Assembly: GCA_964428745.1 (NCBI GenBank)
Contig: CAYRYZ010000033.1
Span: forward strand, 1-16,338
Direction of reading: 5' to 3'
Length of the DNA stretch: 16,338 nucleotides
Source of the DNA: GCA-002713455 sp964428745
GTDB lineage: Bacteria > Fidelibacterota > Marinisomatia > Marinisomatales > TCS55
This document shows, one piece after another, positions 7,183-16,055 of this stretch (position 1 is its first letter; each line of letters opens with the position of its first letter). The position numbers and the translations under genes were made by a program. The notes under the pieces are model-generated. The model did not search any database and was not told the origin of the DNA. It saw only the letters and a program-made list of their open reading frames with translations.

Positions 7183-8735
7183 TTATGAGTCAATGTAAAA
7201 ATAGGTATAAGCATTTCTTCCATGGATATACCACCATGTTGGAAACTGTTTTGCAAATGATCTTTATATTTTTTTTGTTCATTTGGATAAACAAAAAAGA
7301 AGTCCTCTTTCGCGATCAAATAATTGATTTGATGACCAATCATTGGAAGTCGATATAAGCTTAGATCTCTTACATCAATTGCACTTTTTGTTGAGACATT
7401 AATATTCCTTCCATATTTATATCTTATGCCTGTAGATGAATTTTTGTCAGCGGCAACTATGGATCCACGATTAACTCTCAAGCTCCCATGATCACTAGTA
7501 ATCACAATTTTATATCCGGCTGAACCCAATTCAGACAAAACGTTACGTATCCACGAATTTTCATACCATACCTTAACAGCCTGACGATAACCCATTTCGT
7601 CAGGAACCATCTCTTTTAATATATCTGATTCTGAACGCCTGTGTGCTAATTGATCCACAAAATTCACCACAATAGCTATCAAATCATTATTAAAATAATT
7701 ATTTATTTTTGATAAAAACTTTTGACCTTCGTTCGCAACCCAAATTTTATAATAATGTACTGATTTTTCCGATAATTCATTTCTAATGAGTTGATCTGAA
7801 AGAAATTCTTTTTCATATTCGTTTAAGCTCCCTTCATCTAGGTTCATACTTTCTAATTGTTGTGGGTATTTTTTACAAAATTCATCAGGAAATAATCCTG
7901 AAAAAATTGAGTTCCTTGCAAAAGGGGTGGCGGATGGTAATATTGATATAGACGAGTCAATTTGAATTGAAAAATTCTCAGACATAATTGGATATAATTC
8001 CATAAAGTGATCTAATCTCATTGCATCCATTACCAAGAAGCATACCTTTTCATTTGATTCAAGCAACGGTTTTACTTTTTTAGAAAAAATATCTACAGAT
8101 AATATTGGACGATCTTTACTTCTCACCCAATTAGAATATTGTAATTCAATAAATTGCGTAAACTTTTTATTACAAGATTTAAATTGTTCAGTTAAAATTT
8201 GATTTAAGTTTGATTCTTTTTGATCGTCAAAATCAAGTTGCCACTTTATAAGTCGATTATAGGTTGTCCACCAATCATTAAATGTTTCAGCTTCATCTGC
8301 ATCTGATTCAATTTGCTTGAATTCTTCCAAATATCCACTCGTCACTTTTTCATTACGAAGGGTTATGTCTTCTAGTACTTGTTTGCAAACCATAAATATT
8401 TGATTAGGATTCAACGGTTTAATTAACAGATGAGATATTTTTTCTGATATGGCCTCATCCATAAGCCATTCTTCCTCACTTTTAGTTATCATTATAATAG
8501 GAATAGCTGGATTTTTTTCTTTAATCTCACGAAGGGTTTCTATACCATCAATTCCTGGCATGAATTGATCAAGTAATACTAAATCGAAAACATTTTGATT
8601 AAATTGGGAAATTCCATCTTTACCATTATTGCATTTAGTTATTGAATAACCCTTCTCCTCTAAGAAGATAATATGAGGTTTTAAATAATCGATTTCGTCA
8701 TCGATCCATAATATGTTGCCACGATTCTTATTCAT
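7179..8735 (-). CDS. porX: PorX-like response regulator with PglZ (alkaline phosphatase superfamily) domain
   Basis: This is a 518-residue cytoplasmic protein. Residues 7-125 are a receiver domain with the acidic pair Asp12/Asp13, phosphoacceptor Asp56, Thr84 and Lys106, so it should be phosphorylated by a histidine kinase. A helical linker (about 126-222) leads to a PglZ domain whose metal and catalytic positions all appear present: Asp237 (FLVMDAMR), Thr270 in LPSATPFARN, Asp361 and His365 (VDQLAH), Asp415-His416 (TSDHG), and His500 (QHGG). This architecture is that of PorX, which with kinase PorY regulates type IX secretion in Bacteroidetes and is reported to cleave signalling oligonucleotides. 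No PorY gene is in the window. The start follows the cyclase gene by 47 bases and lacks a clear Shine-Dalgarno sequence. The domain call is firm; function in type IX secretion is by homology. Confidence 0.9.
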   Translation of the reverse strand: MNKNRGNILWIDDEIDYLKPHIIFLEEKGYSITKCNNGKDGISQFNQNVFDLVLLDQFMPGIDGIETLREIKEKNPAIPIIMITKSEEEWLMDEAISEKISHLLIKPLNPNQIFMVCKQVLEDITLRNEKVTSGYLEEFKQIESDADEAETFNDWWTTYNRLIKWQLDFDDQKESNLNQILTEQFKSCNKKFTQFIELQYSNWVRSKDRPILSVDIFSKKVKPLLESNEKVCFLVMDAMRLDHFMELYPIMSENFSIQIDSSISILPSATPFARNSIFSGLFPDEFCKKYPQQLESMNLDEGSLNEYEKEFLSDQLIRNELSEKSVHYYKIWVANEGQKFLSKINNYFNNDLIAIVVNFVDQLAHRRSESDILKEMVPDEMGYRQAVKVWYENSWIRNVLSELGSAGYKIVITSDHGSLRVNRGSIVAADKNSSTGIRYKYGRNINVSTKSAIDVRDLSLYRLPMIGHQINYLIAKEDFFFVYPNEQKKYKDHLQNSFQHGGISMEEMLIPIFTLTHK

Positions 8736-8782
8736 AATTATAGTGCATTAATTTGTAGATATTAAATGACTTTAACAGTTTG

Positions 8783-11401
8783 CTATTTTGTAGTCATTGT
8801 CCACACGCCATCCCAATCTTTATCGGGAGGTTCTAATTTAAAGTGATCACACCTATCAATATAGACAGTTGATGGATTAGTTGGTCTGTGTGGGAATTTC
8901 TCTTCTAATTCATTCGCTTCTACAAATCGTTTTTTAGCCTTTGTCCATTCTTGATCATGATATAGATCTAAAGCTTCATTAAAGGCTTGAACTAATTGAC
9001 TTTTTTCTTTTGATAAATCATTTTTTAAGGATAAAAGCTCATAGGCTTTTACAGGTTTCTTTTTCCCTTTAACTCTTAAGTAATCTAACATTCTCCATTC
9101 AAACTGATCAGCAACAGGTTTATATGTATTTTCTGCTACTATAATATAAACGCCATAGTGTTTTGCTGCAGGTTCAAGTCTAGCCGCAAGATTAACTGTA
9201 TCACCCATCATTGTATAATTCATTCTCATCGATGAACCCATATTCCCAGTAACCATTTCTCCAGAATTTAATCCTACACGATGACGAATATTATGTACGA
9301 GTTCAGGCCAATCTCCCTCAGATGCCCATTGACTTCGCATAATTTCTAGTTTTTTCTCCATTTCAAGAGCTGTCATGCAAGCATGAAATTCGTGTTTATC
9401 TAATTTTACAGGGGCACCATAAAATGCTACAATAGCATCACCTATATATTTATCTAGTGTCCCTTTATGATCTAGCAAAATATTAGTCATTTCAGTTAAA
9501 TATTCATTCATAAGGCTTACCATTCTTTCAGGCTCTAATATTTCGGAAAAAGAGGAAAAACTCTGAATGTCTGAAAAAAATGCAGTATGATACCCTGCTT
9601 GTCCACCCAATTTTGGTTCTTGTTTATCTTCATACATTTGGTCGATTAAGTCTGGAGATATATAGGCACCAAAAGTACCTTTTAAAAATTTCTTATCTTG
9701 TTGCTCAATTATATAATCATATAAAACAATCCCTAAATATGTTGTTACTAAACCTACTAATGGAGCCACAATCGGAATAACATATGATTGCCCCACTACT
9801 GGAAGAGGCGTCTTAAGTAATTCTGGATTATTGGCTAATATTGATTGAGGAAGAATTGATAATATACTATCTTTTAATAACCAAAAGATGTCATCAACAA
9901 ATATTCCACAAGCAATACCAAAGTATATTATACCCTCAACCACTATTAAAATTCCGGCAGTTATTGGATTTAAAAATGAAAGAATAAGAAATGCAATCAA
10001 AGATAAAATTGCGATAAGAAAAGTATGACTCATGGGATATGGATTATATGGATTTAACAAATCTGTTAACTGCCCGCCCATTACATTGATAAAATTTTCA
10101 TCTAACAGTGTTTGTATTGCATTCCCGTGAGTTTCCATACCAGGCGTAAGCTGTTGAATACCCCAAAAATTATAAAAAGGTGTCTGTTTATAATCTTGGT
10201 GAACCTCTACTGATGTTCCAATAACTACAATTTTGTTAAAGAATGGTGATGTAGTAACATCAAACTCTTCACTAATTCCCATGGCTGCCATCATTTCCTG
10301 ACGCTCTTCTAAATTATCAATAGCTTGAATCCATTCGGGAATTTCACCCGGTAGAAATTGATCCATCCAATCTATATCTTCAATTGGATCTCTTAAGGTT
10401 ACTTCTTTAGTATCAATAATATATGCCAAGGAATATTTAGGGAAAGTGCCCCAAGGTGGTAGATTTTTTTCTCCTCTATATTTATACCCTGATGGTGGGC
10501 CATAATAATTCACTAAGAATGAGTTTCCAGCACCATAAGCATTAATATTGTATCCGCCATAATTCCAATTCAGATTATCACGATCAAAATATGGTTTTGT
10601 AGTATCAGAAATACTCTTAAATGCTTTAAAAGCTTTAACTGCAAGTGTAAGATAAACCTTATCGGGTTCATGTGGCATTTCTCCAAAAAGAGCATAGCGA
10701 CGAGAAAAACCATCTTTATCCATCTGATCGTTAATTAATCCTAATTCAGGATTAGCTCGCATTATCTCATCAACCGGGTATGATATATATTGAGGAGGAA
10801 CAGACGTAGGCTCTGTAACCATTTTTACAGGCATAATCACCGTAGTTCCAAACATTTGAGCTTCGGCAACAGCTTCACCTAATACCTTATCTCCATGACG
10901 TGGAATTAAACGTGGAAGAGATTGTAGTATATATTCCGCTTGCATTGAATCTTTCACCATTGGAACCTGATCAATAATATATTGAGGAGTGGTGGTAGCA
11001 ATAAGGTCTTTATAAATCTCAGATCGGCTTTCTGGCGCATCAAATTGAATATCAAATGCAATTACCTTTGCTCCAGATTTATATAAGTTTCTAATCACTC
11101 TACCCCAAACACTTCCTCTAGGATAGGGCCATTCTTCGGGCATTAGACGCCATGCTTCATCATCTACTTCTACCAAAACAACATCGGTACCTTTATTGAT
11201 ATACGTTGAATCTGATGCCGTCCAACCCGTTAATGGACCTCTCACGGAATCAAAACGATAATCATACATTTTTAATTCCATTGTATCAAAAATACCAGTC
11301 CAATGTGCTAACGAGACTATGATAATAGCTCCGAAGGTTATCAACCACCCGACCCATTTATTTTGAAAGTATTTTATGATATCTTGAATTGAAAAATGCA
11401 T
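8783..11401 (-). CDS. CHASE2-domain class III adenylate cyclase (membrane-bound)
   Basis: This is an 872-residue inner-membrane protein predicted to make cAMP. One membrane segment (about 17-35) leads into a large periplasmic CHASE2 sensor domain, recognised by DVVLVEVDDEAW, WPYPRG and VIAFDIQFDAP near its start and by KIVVIGTSVEVHQD and PGMETHGNAIQTLL near its end. Three further membrane segments (about 459-477, 481-501 and 543-562) precede a cytoplasmic cyclase domain. All catalytic residues are visible: metal ligands Asp611 and Asp655, adenine-selecting Lys651 and Thr730, and transition-state Asn737 and Arg741. The Lys/Thr pair points to ATP rather than GTP as substrate. A TPR-like tail (FNEALDLYHDQEWTKAKKRF) follows. 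I use the ATG at 11399-11401; a GTG one codon upstream overlaps the stop of the preceding gene. The CHASE2 ligand is unknown. Confidence 0.94.
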   Translation of the reverse strand: MHFSIQDIIKYFQNKWVGWLITFGAIIIVSLAHWTGIFDTMELKMYDYRFDSVRGPLTGWTASDSTYINKGTDVVLVEVDDEAWRLMPEEWPYPRGSVWGRVIRNLYKSGAKVIAFDIQFDAPESRSEIYKDLIATTTPQYIIDQVPMVKDSMQAEYILQSLPRLIPRHGDKVLGEAVAEAQMFGTTVIMPVKMVTEPTSVPPQYISYPVDEIMRANPELGLINDQMDKDGFSRRYALFGEMPHEPDKVYLTLAVKAFKAFKSISDTTKPYFDRDNLNWNYGGYNINAYGAGNSFLVNYYGPPSGYKYRGEKNLPPWGTFPKYSLAYIIDTKEVTLRDPIEDIDWMDQFLPGEIPEWIQAIDNLEERQEMMAAMGISEEFDVTTSPFFNKIVVIGTSVEVHQDYKQTPFYNFWGIQQLTPGMETHGNAIQTLLDENFINVMGGQLTDLLNPYNPYPMSHTFLIAILSLIAFLILSFLNPITAGILIVVEGIIYFGIACGIFVDDIFWLLKDSILSILPQSILANNPELLKTPLPVVGQSYVIPIVAPLVGLVTTYLGIVLYDYIIEQQDKKFLKGTFGAYISPDLIDQMYEDKQEPKLGGQAGYHTAFFSDIQSFSSFSEILEPERMVSLMNEYLTEMTNILLDHKGTLDKYIGDAIVAFYGAPVKLDKHEFHACMTALEMEKKLEIMRSQWASEGDWPELVHNIRHRVGLNSGEMVTGNMGSSMRMNYTMMGDTVNLAARLEPAAKHYGVYIIVAENTYKPVADQFEWRMLDYLRVKGKKKPVKAYELLSLKNDLSKEKSQLVQAFNEALDLYHDQEWTKAKKRFVEANELEEKFPHRPTNPSTVYIDRCDHFKLEPPDKDWDGVWTMTTK

Positions 11402-11403
11402 CA

Positions 11404-14115
11404 CTAAAAGTTATAATTAAGTGTAAGTACAATACCTGATGAATTTGTTTCAATAAATTTCTCACTTGGCACACTGTAGATTCTAATGTAACCAGTAAGA
11501 GTGGCGCTTAAATTAGTTTGTATTTGATAATCAGCACCCCCTCTTATCCCAAGTAATTGTGAATTAATTTTACTTCTACTATCCATTAATGATACTGCTC
11601 CACGAGCTAACATTTTATTATTTAATAAACGATAATTACCTGCAATTGACAAATTGGTCCATGTATATGCGGTTTTTATCAATTTATTATTACTCATGGA
11701 AGGAATATCAAGTTTAGTTTGACTAAACTGGGTAACGGTTTTTAGTTCACTTGGAAAAATAGATGATAAGTTAATTGAAATTGTTTTTGAATCAGTCTTT
11801 GGGAATAAATAACTCGAACTTCTCTTTTTGGTCAAATTGTCCAAATTTGTAACCCCACCTAAACTTAATACTAGATTCTGCTTAACCTCGCCATTAGATA
11901 ATGGTAGTGTCAGTGCCATCATATTTGTCGAAGCTTTTGAGTCTTCTCTTAAATCAACTGTTTTACTCCCTATAGAGTCCAATTGACTTTTCTCATTATT
12001 TTTACTGATAGACTGATAATTAATGACAAAAGTAGGCATTTGTGGTCCTGGTAAAAATGTAAGATTAACAAAGGTAGTATTAGTATTTAATGGATTTACC
12101 GTTGTTCGTAATATTTTATTATCTAAATGTTTGAAACCAATATTTAAAAATATTTTCCTATCAAGGAGTGCAATTCGATCTGATAAAATAAATTGGCGAG
12201 CGTTTCTTCTCAAGAATGGATTTCCAAGCGAAACAAATTCAGGACCCACTTGACGGTATTCTACTAATATGCTGTTTTTCCCATAATTACCTCTTAATCG
12301 AATACTAAATGCAGAGGAAGGCATATTAATCAATGTTGAAAGCGGACTAGATTTTATTGAATTCATATCAAAAGGAATCAAAGGAGTCATGCTCGAATTG
12401 ATTATAAAAATATCTTGGAATTTTACCGGATCAAATAGAATTGCTGCTGTGTCAATTTTTGTAGAACTTATTATTTCATTTCCAAGGCTATCGTATTGAA
12501 CGCCGATCCAACCATCTAAAGAATCATCAGTCATTGTATCTAACGCAGTTCGTGACATAGCTCCATCCCATATATCCCGATTGAATAAACTCATGTCCCA
12601 ATTAAAATCTAGTTTGAGTCTTTTCTTATCAAAGTCAGTACCAACATTAAAGCCTATTATTAAGTTGTCTTGCGGCTTTTGGCCAATCCAATTTGAGCTT
12701 GGATTTTCTAGAGAATCCCCTTGAGCAACTAATGCATCATTGAATTGATCTACAGTATAATCACCTGGTTGTAGTCCGGGTATAAATTCATCAATGGTAA
12801 ATAATGATTTATTTAGTGTATCGTTAACGGATGTTATATCGTCACGCATTTTCATAAAATGAAAACCTAACTTTATTCGTGACAACAAGTTAGCCGATAA
12901 TTTTAGACCAGATATCTTCCTTTTAAATGCAAAACCCATTCTATTTAAATAATAAGTTTTAGACCCATCTTTATTATTTTTTGTCCAGTCTTTTATTAAT
13001 TGGTAACCACCATTAGTATGGCCTGCATGATGCACAGCTCGATTTAATTCTCCATTAATATATTGAAATTGAAACTGTTTGAAATCGATCTTTAATCCTA
13101 AACCTCTAACACGTTTTCCATCAATTGTAAATTGATTGAATTGTGGATAAAAATCACCCATTTTTATATTCAAAAAACTACCAATTGATAGCTGCGTGCC
13201 GAATCGATTATGTGGCTGTGTATAAGGTGACTCTCGAGAGGTAAGTCGCAAATCAGTGCTCAGCTTAGCCCACTGAATATCTAATGAAACATCTCCCATA
13301 ATTTCAGCAATATTAAGTTCTGATTCTGATACCTTTTCTGCAGAAATTCGACTATTTAGCCTACCATTATATTGAAAGGTTGAAGAAATTTTTTGTTTTT
13401 TTCTACCTACAATAAAACTCCATCTAAAAGGAGCTATGTCTTGTAAATCAATATCTTTCATATTGATTTGGACTGTATGTGTCCCCATTGAAATAAGGCC
13501 TGGATCCAATATTAGAATTCCATCTTCGAATGTCATTTCTGAAGACATATCTTTTCCATCTAATAATAATTTCACTGATGAATAATCTAATTTATCGGAA
13601 TTAAATAATGATGCCGCAATTAGTAATTCATTTTGTTTAACAATCGCATTGGGTTCGGGCGATAATATTAAAACATCTGCCATAGGTAATTTTCCAAAAA
13701 CACCATCTTTGAAATCATTTTTTGGCGGAAATACTTGAAGAAACACGGGGTTATTAAAGGGGTCAACCCTAGGGTACGATATCAATCGATCTTCAGAAAA
13801 TTCAAAGGCTATAACATATTCAATTCCCTCTTCAGTAAGGCTAAATCCAGAGATAGTAGCCTGCCAATTAAATCCAGTATTTACAAAATCTTTTTCAAGG
13901 TATGATTCACCTCCAGGTAACCGATAGTATAGCTTAGCTTTAATTGGATCATCAATTTCAAGAATAGATACAGATAAGATTAAATCTTCACCAACTACAC
14001 CATTAGGCGGAGCTACATGAAAAAGTTTTTTAGTTTGAGCAGTGGATATTGATAAACAAAAAACACTGAGGATAAGAATTATCCCAAATTGGTTAATCTT
14101 ACTATAATAATTCAC
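11404..14115 (-). CDS. Predicted outer-membrane beta-barrel protein with Ig-like N-terminus
   Basis: This 903-residue protein has a signal peptide (hydrophobic residues 10-25, ending STA before Gln27). Residues 28-240 look like two Ig-like beta-sandwich regions (VAPPNGVVGEDLILSVSI; LILSPEPNAIVKQNELLIAA; VKLLLDGKDMSSEM). The rest, about 245-903, shows alternating polar and hydrophobic strands, and the last strand ends LTLNYNF. A terminal Phe is the usual beta-signal for BAM insertion, so an outer-membrane barrel is likely. I see no TonB plug or enzyme motif. The only good start is GTG at 14113-14115, eight bases after the FecR gene. It abuts the cyclase gene, separated from its ATG by two bases. 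The family is not recognised; it could be a surface sensor, channel or secretion component. Confidence 0.8.
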   Translation of the reverse strand: MNYYSKINQFGIILILSVFCLSISTAQTKKLFHVAPPNGVVGEDLILSVSILEIDDPIKAKLYYRLPGGESYLEKDFVNTGFNWQATISGFSLTEEGIEYVIAFEFSEDRLISYPRVDPFNNPVFLQVFPPKNDFKDGVFGKLPMADVLILSPEPNAIVKQNELLIAASLFNSDKLDYSSVKLLLDGKDMSSEMTFEDGILILDPGLISMGTHTVQINMKDIDLQDIAPFRWSFIVGRKKQKISSTFQYNGRLNSRISAEKVSESELNIAEIMGDVSLDIQWAKLSTDLRLTSRESPYTQPHNRFGTQLSIGSFLNIKMGDFYPQFNQFTIDGKRVRGLGLKIDFKQFQFQYINGELNRAVHHAGHTNGGYQLIKDWTKNNKDGSKTYYLNRMGFAFKRKISGLKLSANLLSRIKLGFHFMKMRDDITSVNDTLNKSLFTIDEFIPGLQPGDYTVDQFNDALVAQGDSLENPSSNWIGQKPQDNLIIGFNVGTDFDKKRLKLDFNWDMSLFNRDIWDGAMSRTALDTMTDDSLDGWIGVQYDSLGNEIISSTKIDTAAILFDPVKFQDIFIINSSMTPLIPFDMNSIKSSPLSTLINMPSSAFSIRLRGNYGKNSILVEYRQVGPEFVSLGNPFLRRNARQFILSDRIALLDRKIFLNIGFKHLDNKILRTTVNPLNTNTTFVNLTFLPGPQMPTFVINYQSISKNNEKSQLDSIGSKTVDLREDSKASTNMMALTLPLSNGEVKQNLVLSLGGVTNLDNLTKKRSSSYLFPKTDSKTISINLSSIFPSELKTVTQFSQTKLDIPSMSNNKLIKTAYTWTNLSIAGNYRLLNNKMLARGAVSLMDSRSKINSQLLGIRGGADYQIQTNLSATLTGYIRIYSVPSEKFIETNSSGIVLTLNYNF

Positions 14116-14123
14116 GATGCGGA

Positions 14124-14795
14124 TTATTTATATTCAATAACTAATGTTTTTATCTTACCGTTGGCATCCTTGAATTCAATCTTAAGCTTTTGATTACCAA
14201 TATTATCTCCAGATGGATCTTTTGGTATTGTTTTAGGGTCCGTATTAAAGGACTGCAATTGCCCATCTTTTGTTGCAAGTCCTGTGATCCCACTTGGGAT
14301 ATCAATTTTGTCACCTGATATTTTATTCGTTAATTGGATAACTCCTTCAATACCAATTACAGAATCACCATTATTATTATCGGATACTACCCAAAAATCA
14401 GTCCCCTTAACAGATGCAACGGAAACAGTAGTCTGTACAATAAAATCACGATTTTGTTTTTTTCCTACTTGCGCACGAATAGTTCCACCTTTAAGACCAA
14501 TTCGCTTTGCAATGGCTCGATTATTTTTATTTCCTGAAATTATTACTTCTGAATTCTCTTTTACTTTAAGTGCAGATTTATCATCTATAAACAGCAATGC
14601 TACAAATCCACCCTTGGCCGTAGTTATCTTATCTCCACTTTCAATAATATGACCTTTTTTGACTGATTTTGCAAAATCTTTTCCTCTAACATATTCAACT
14701 GAACCAATAACTTTTGTTGCAACCGCTATTCTATCTCCTCCTATAAGTAAAGAAAAAATAAAAATCAGCAATAATCCTTTTTTAATATAATTCAT
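14124..14795 (-). CDS. Secreted FecR-domain protein
   Basis: This 223-residue protein has an N-terminal signal sequence (MNYIKKG, then a hydrophobic stretch at residues 8-20; cleavage between about 20 and 26). Residues about 28-155 are a FecR domain. The recognisable parts are GDKITTAKGGFVALLFIDDKSALKVKENSEVII and the second half, with GGTIRAQVGK, FIVQTTVSVASVKGTDFWV. Classical FecR proteins are anti-sigma regulators spanning the inner membrane, but this one has no cytoplasmic anti-sigma helix and no sigma factor beside it, so it is a free-standing periplasmic or surface FecR domain. Such proteins often sit near CHASE2 cyclases, as here. It starts three bases after the upstream gene's stop. 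Its ligand is unknown. Confidence 0.88.
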   Translation of the reverse strand: MNYIKKGLLLIFIFSLLIGGDRIAVATKVIGSVEYVRGKDFAKSVKKGHIIESGDKITTAKGGFVALLFIDDKSALKVKENSEVIISGNKNNRAIAKRIGLKGGTIRAQVGKKQNRDFIVQTTVSVASVKGTDFWVVSDNNNGDSVIGIEGVIQLTNKISGDKIDIPSGITGLATKDGQLQSFNTDPKTIPKDPSGDNIGNQKLKIEFKDANGKIKTLVIEYK

Positions 14796-14798
14796 TTA

Positions 14799-16004
14799 TC
14801 AATTTTCAGTTTCTACTAATTTAATTGAGAGTTCCTGTTTGATAATCTGATCTAATATTTTTTGAAGGGTACTTTCATCTATTTCCGAATCGTTTAGAGA
14901 AGCATTACCCATCTGTCCAAAACCTTCCAATTCTCCATCTGGGCCAAAAATTGAATTATATCTTTCATCTCCCAATGCGCGTCTTAACTTCTGAATAACA
15001 GTACTTTCTATTTTTGAAGTAGCTAACTCCGATGGATTAGATAACTTAAATGCATAGATCGGTGACGGCTGATCTTCCATACCATTTGTAGTTGGGACTT
15101 TTGTTTTGATCTGCCATAAATAAATTTTTCCATACTCAAGTGACCTAGCACCAAAGATAGGATACTGGTAAGAACTTACATTTTCTAATTCCATCCAATT
15201 TTGACTTTGGTCAAATGGAAGCGTTCTCTCATCATTAATCGCATCCTCAATGGATGAATGAACCTCCGGTTTAAATTCAGCTACACGAATATAAGTTTCG
15301 CAATTTAGGCAATATCCTTTATTCCAATTGAAAACAGGATTCTTAGTATAAACCATGTTAAATGAGGTATCAGCGATTATCCCTCCTGGAGATTCCAAAT
15401 TAATCCCCGTAGGAGATTCAACTATAATTGTATTCATATCTTGATCAGATAATGATAAATCAAATTTACTTGAGCCAGAAAAGACTTTAATTTCAAAGCG
15501 ATATTCTCCATCAGCCAATTTTCCAGTAGTCATTAATGCGCTTGCTAATTGATCAAATTCAGATACATTTAAAGATTCTTTAGTTGTAACTAATATTGAA
15601 ATAGAATTTGGTGGACTTCCTTCATCCAATAGAGAAGTAGAATTGGTTGAGAAATTTCGATTATCTAGAACTATATCTGCCTTCATTTGAAAAGGTCTTG
15701 ATTCAATCTCAGTCAAAGTTGTTCTAGATTTAATTCCTAATGCCGGTGACAGCACCGATGCTTTAAACGAGACTTTTGCGTATATAGGGTATGTGTCAGA
15801 AGAAATTCTATATCTAAATAACGGAACATCTGACTGCCCTGTAGAGACATCAATATTGCTGATATAAAAAGTGGCATAGTCAAAAAATTGACCCTCTAGC
15901 TTTACCTGTGCACTAAGAATCCCAGAACAAAAAAGGAGAAACATAGCGTAATACTGAATTATTTTTTTTCTTTTCACTTTTTTATATACAGACAAATTAT
16001 CCAT
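14799..16004 (-). CDS. Secreted protein with fibronectin III-like domain, function unknown
   Basis: From the ATG at 16002-16004 this is 401 residues. Basic residues (KKVKRKK) and a hydrophobic stretch (YYAMFLLFCSGILSA) form a signal peptide ending near residue 32. Residues 33-215 are beta-rich and unassigned. Residues about 223-323 (NPVFNWNKGYC, YIRVAEFKP, GKIYLWQIKT) resemble a fibronectin III-like fold with a CxxC pair (Cys232, Cys235). The C-terminal 75 residues are charged and partly helical. The open frame extends to a GTG at 16068-16070, but that would bury the signal peptide 22 residues inside, and the GTG falls within the CRP-like palindrome, so I reject it. No Shine-Dalgarno sequence is clear for either start. 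It is the first gene after the rRNA terminator and heads the signalling gene run. Confidence 0.8.
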   Translation of the reverse strand: MDNLSVYKKVKRKKIIQYYAMFLLFCSGILSAQVKLEGQFFDYATFYISNIDVSTGQSDVPLFRYRISSDTYPIYAKVSFKASVLSPALGIKSRTTLTEIESRPFQMKADIVLDNRNFSTNSTSLLDEGSPPNSISILVTTKESLNVSEFDQLASALMTTGKLADGEYRFEIKVFSGSSKFDLSLSDQDMNTIIVESPTGINLESPGGIIADTSFNMVYTKNPVFNWNKGYCLNCETYIRVAEFKPEVHSSIEDAINDERTLPFDQSQNWMELENVSSYQYPIFGARSLEYGKIYLWQIKTKVPTTNGMEDQPSPIYAFKLSNPSELATSKIESTVIQKLRRALGDERYNSIFGPDGELEGFGQMGNASLNDSEIDESTLQKILDQIIKQELSIKLVETEN

Positions 16005-16042
16005 TGCCCAATTTACCGAACAGCAGAATGAGCCTTCAAGGC

Positions 16043-16048
16043 ATTTTA
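16043..16048 (-). promoter_or_regulatory. Possible -10 element of the signalling operon
   Basis: On the minus strand these bases read TAAAAT, five of six matches to TATAAT, 38 bases upstream of the chosen ATG. No good -35 hexamer lies 16-18 bases further up; that space is filled by the CRP-like palindrome. In an AT-rich region such a match is easily found by chance. Confidence 0.2.
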
Positions 16049-16055
16049 AATCTAT

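Noticed and set aside
7179..8735. PglZ domain as a sign of a BREX or Pgl phage-defence system
   Set aside because: The PglZ domain is fused to a receiver domain in the PorX architecture, and no other BREX genes (methylase, BrxC-like ATPase, Lon-like protease) are present.
8738..8743. TATAAT just upstream of the porX-like ATG as a -10 box
   Set aside because: It lies almost against the start codon, which would demand a leaderless mRNA, and there is no -35 hexamer at the right spacing.
14284..14652. Plus-strand open frame of 122 codons opposite the FecR gene
   Set aside because: It lies entirely antisense to a well-supported gene, has no recognisable domain and no ribosome site; it is a shadow frame.
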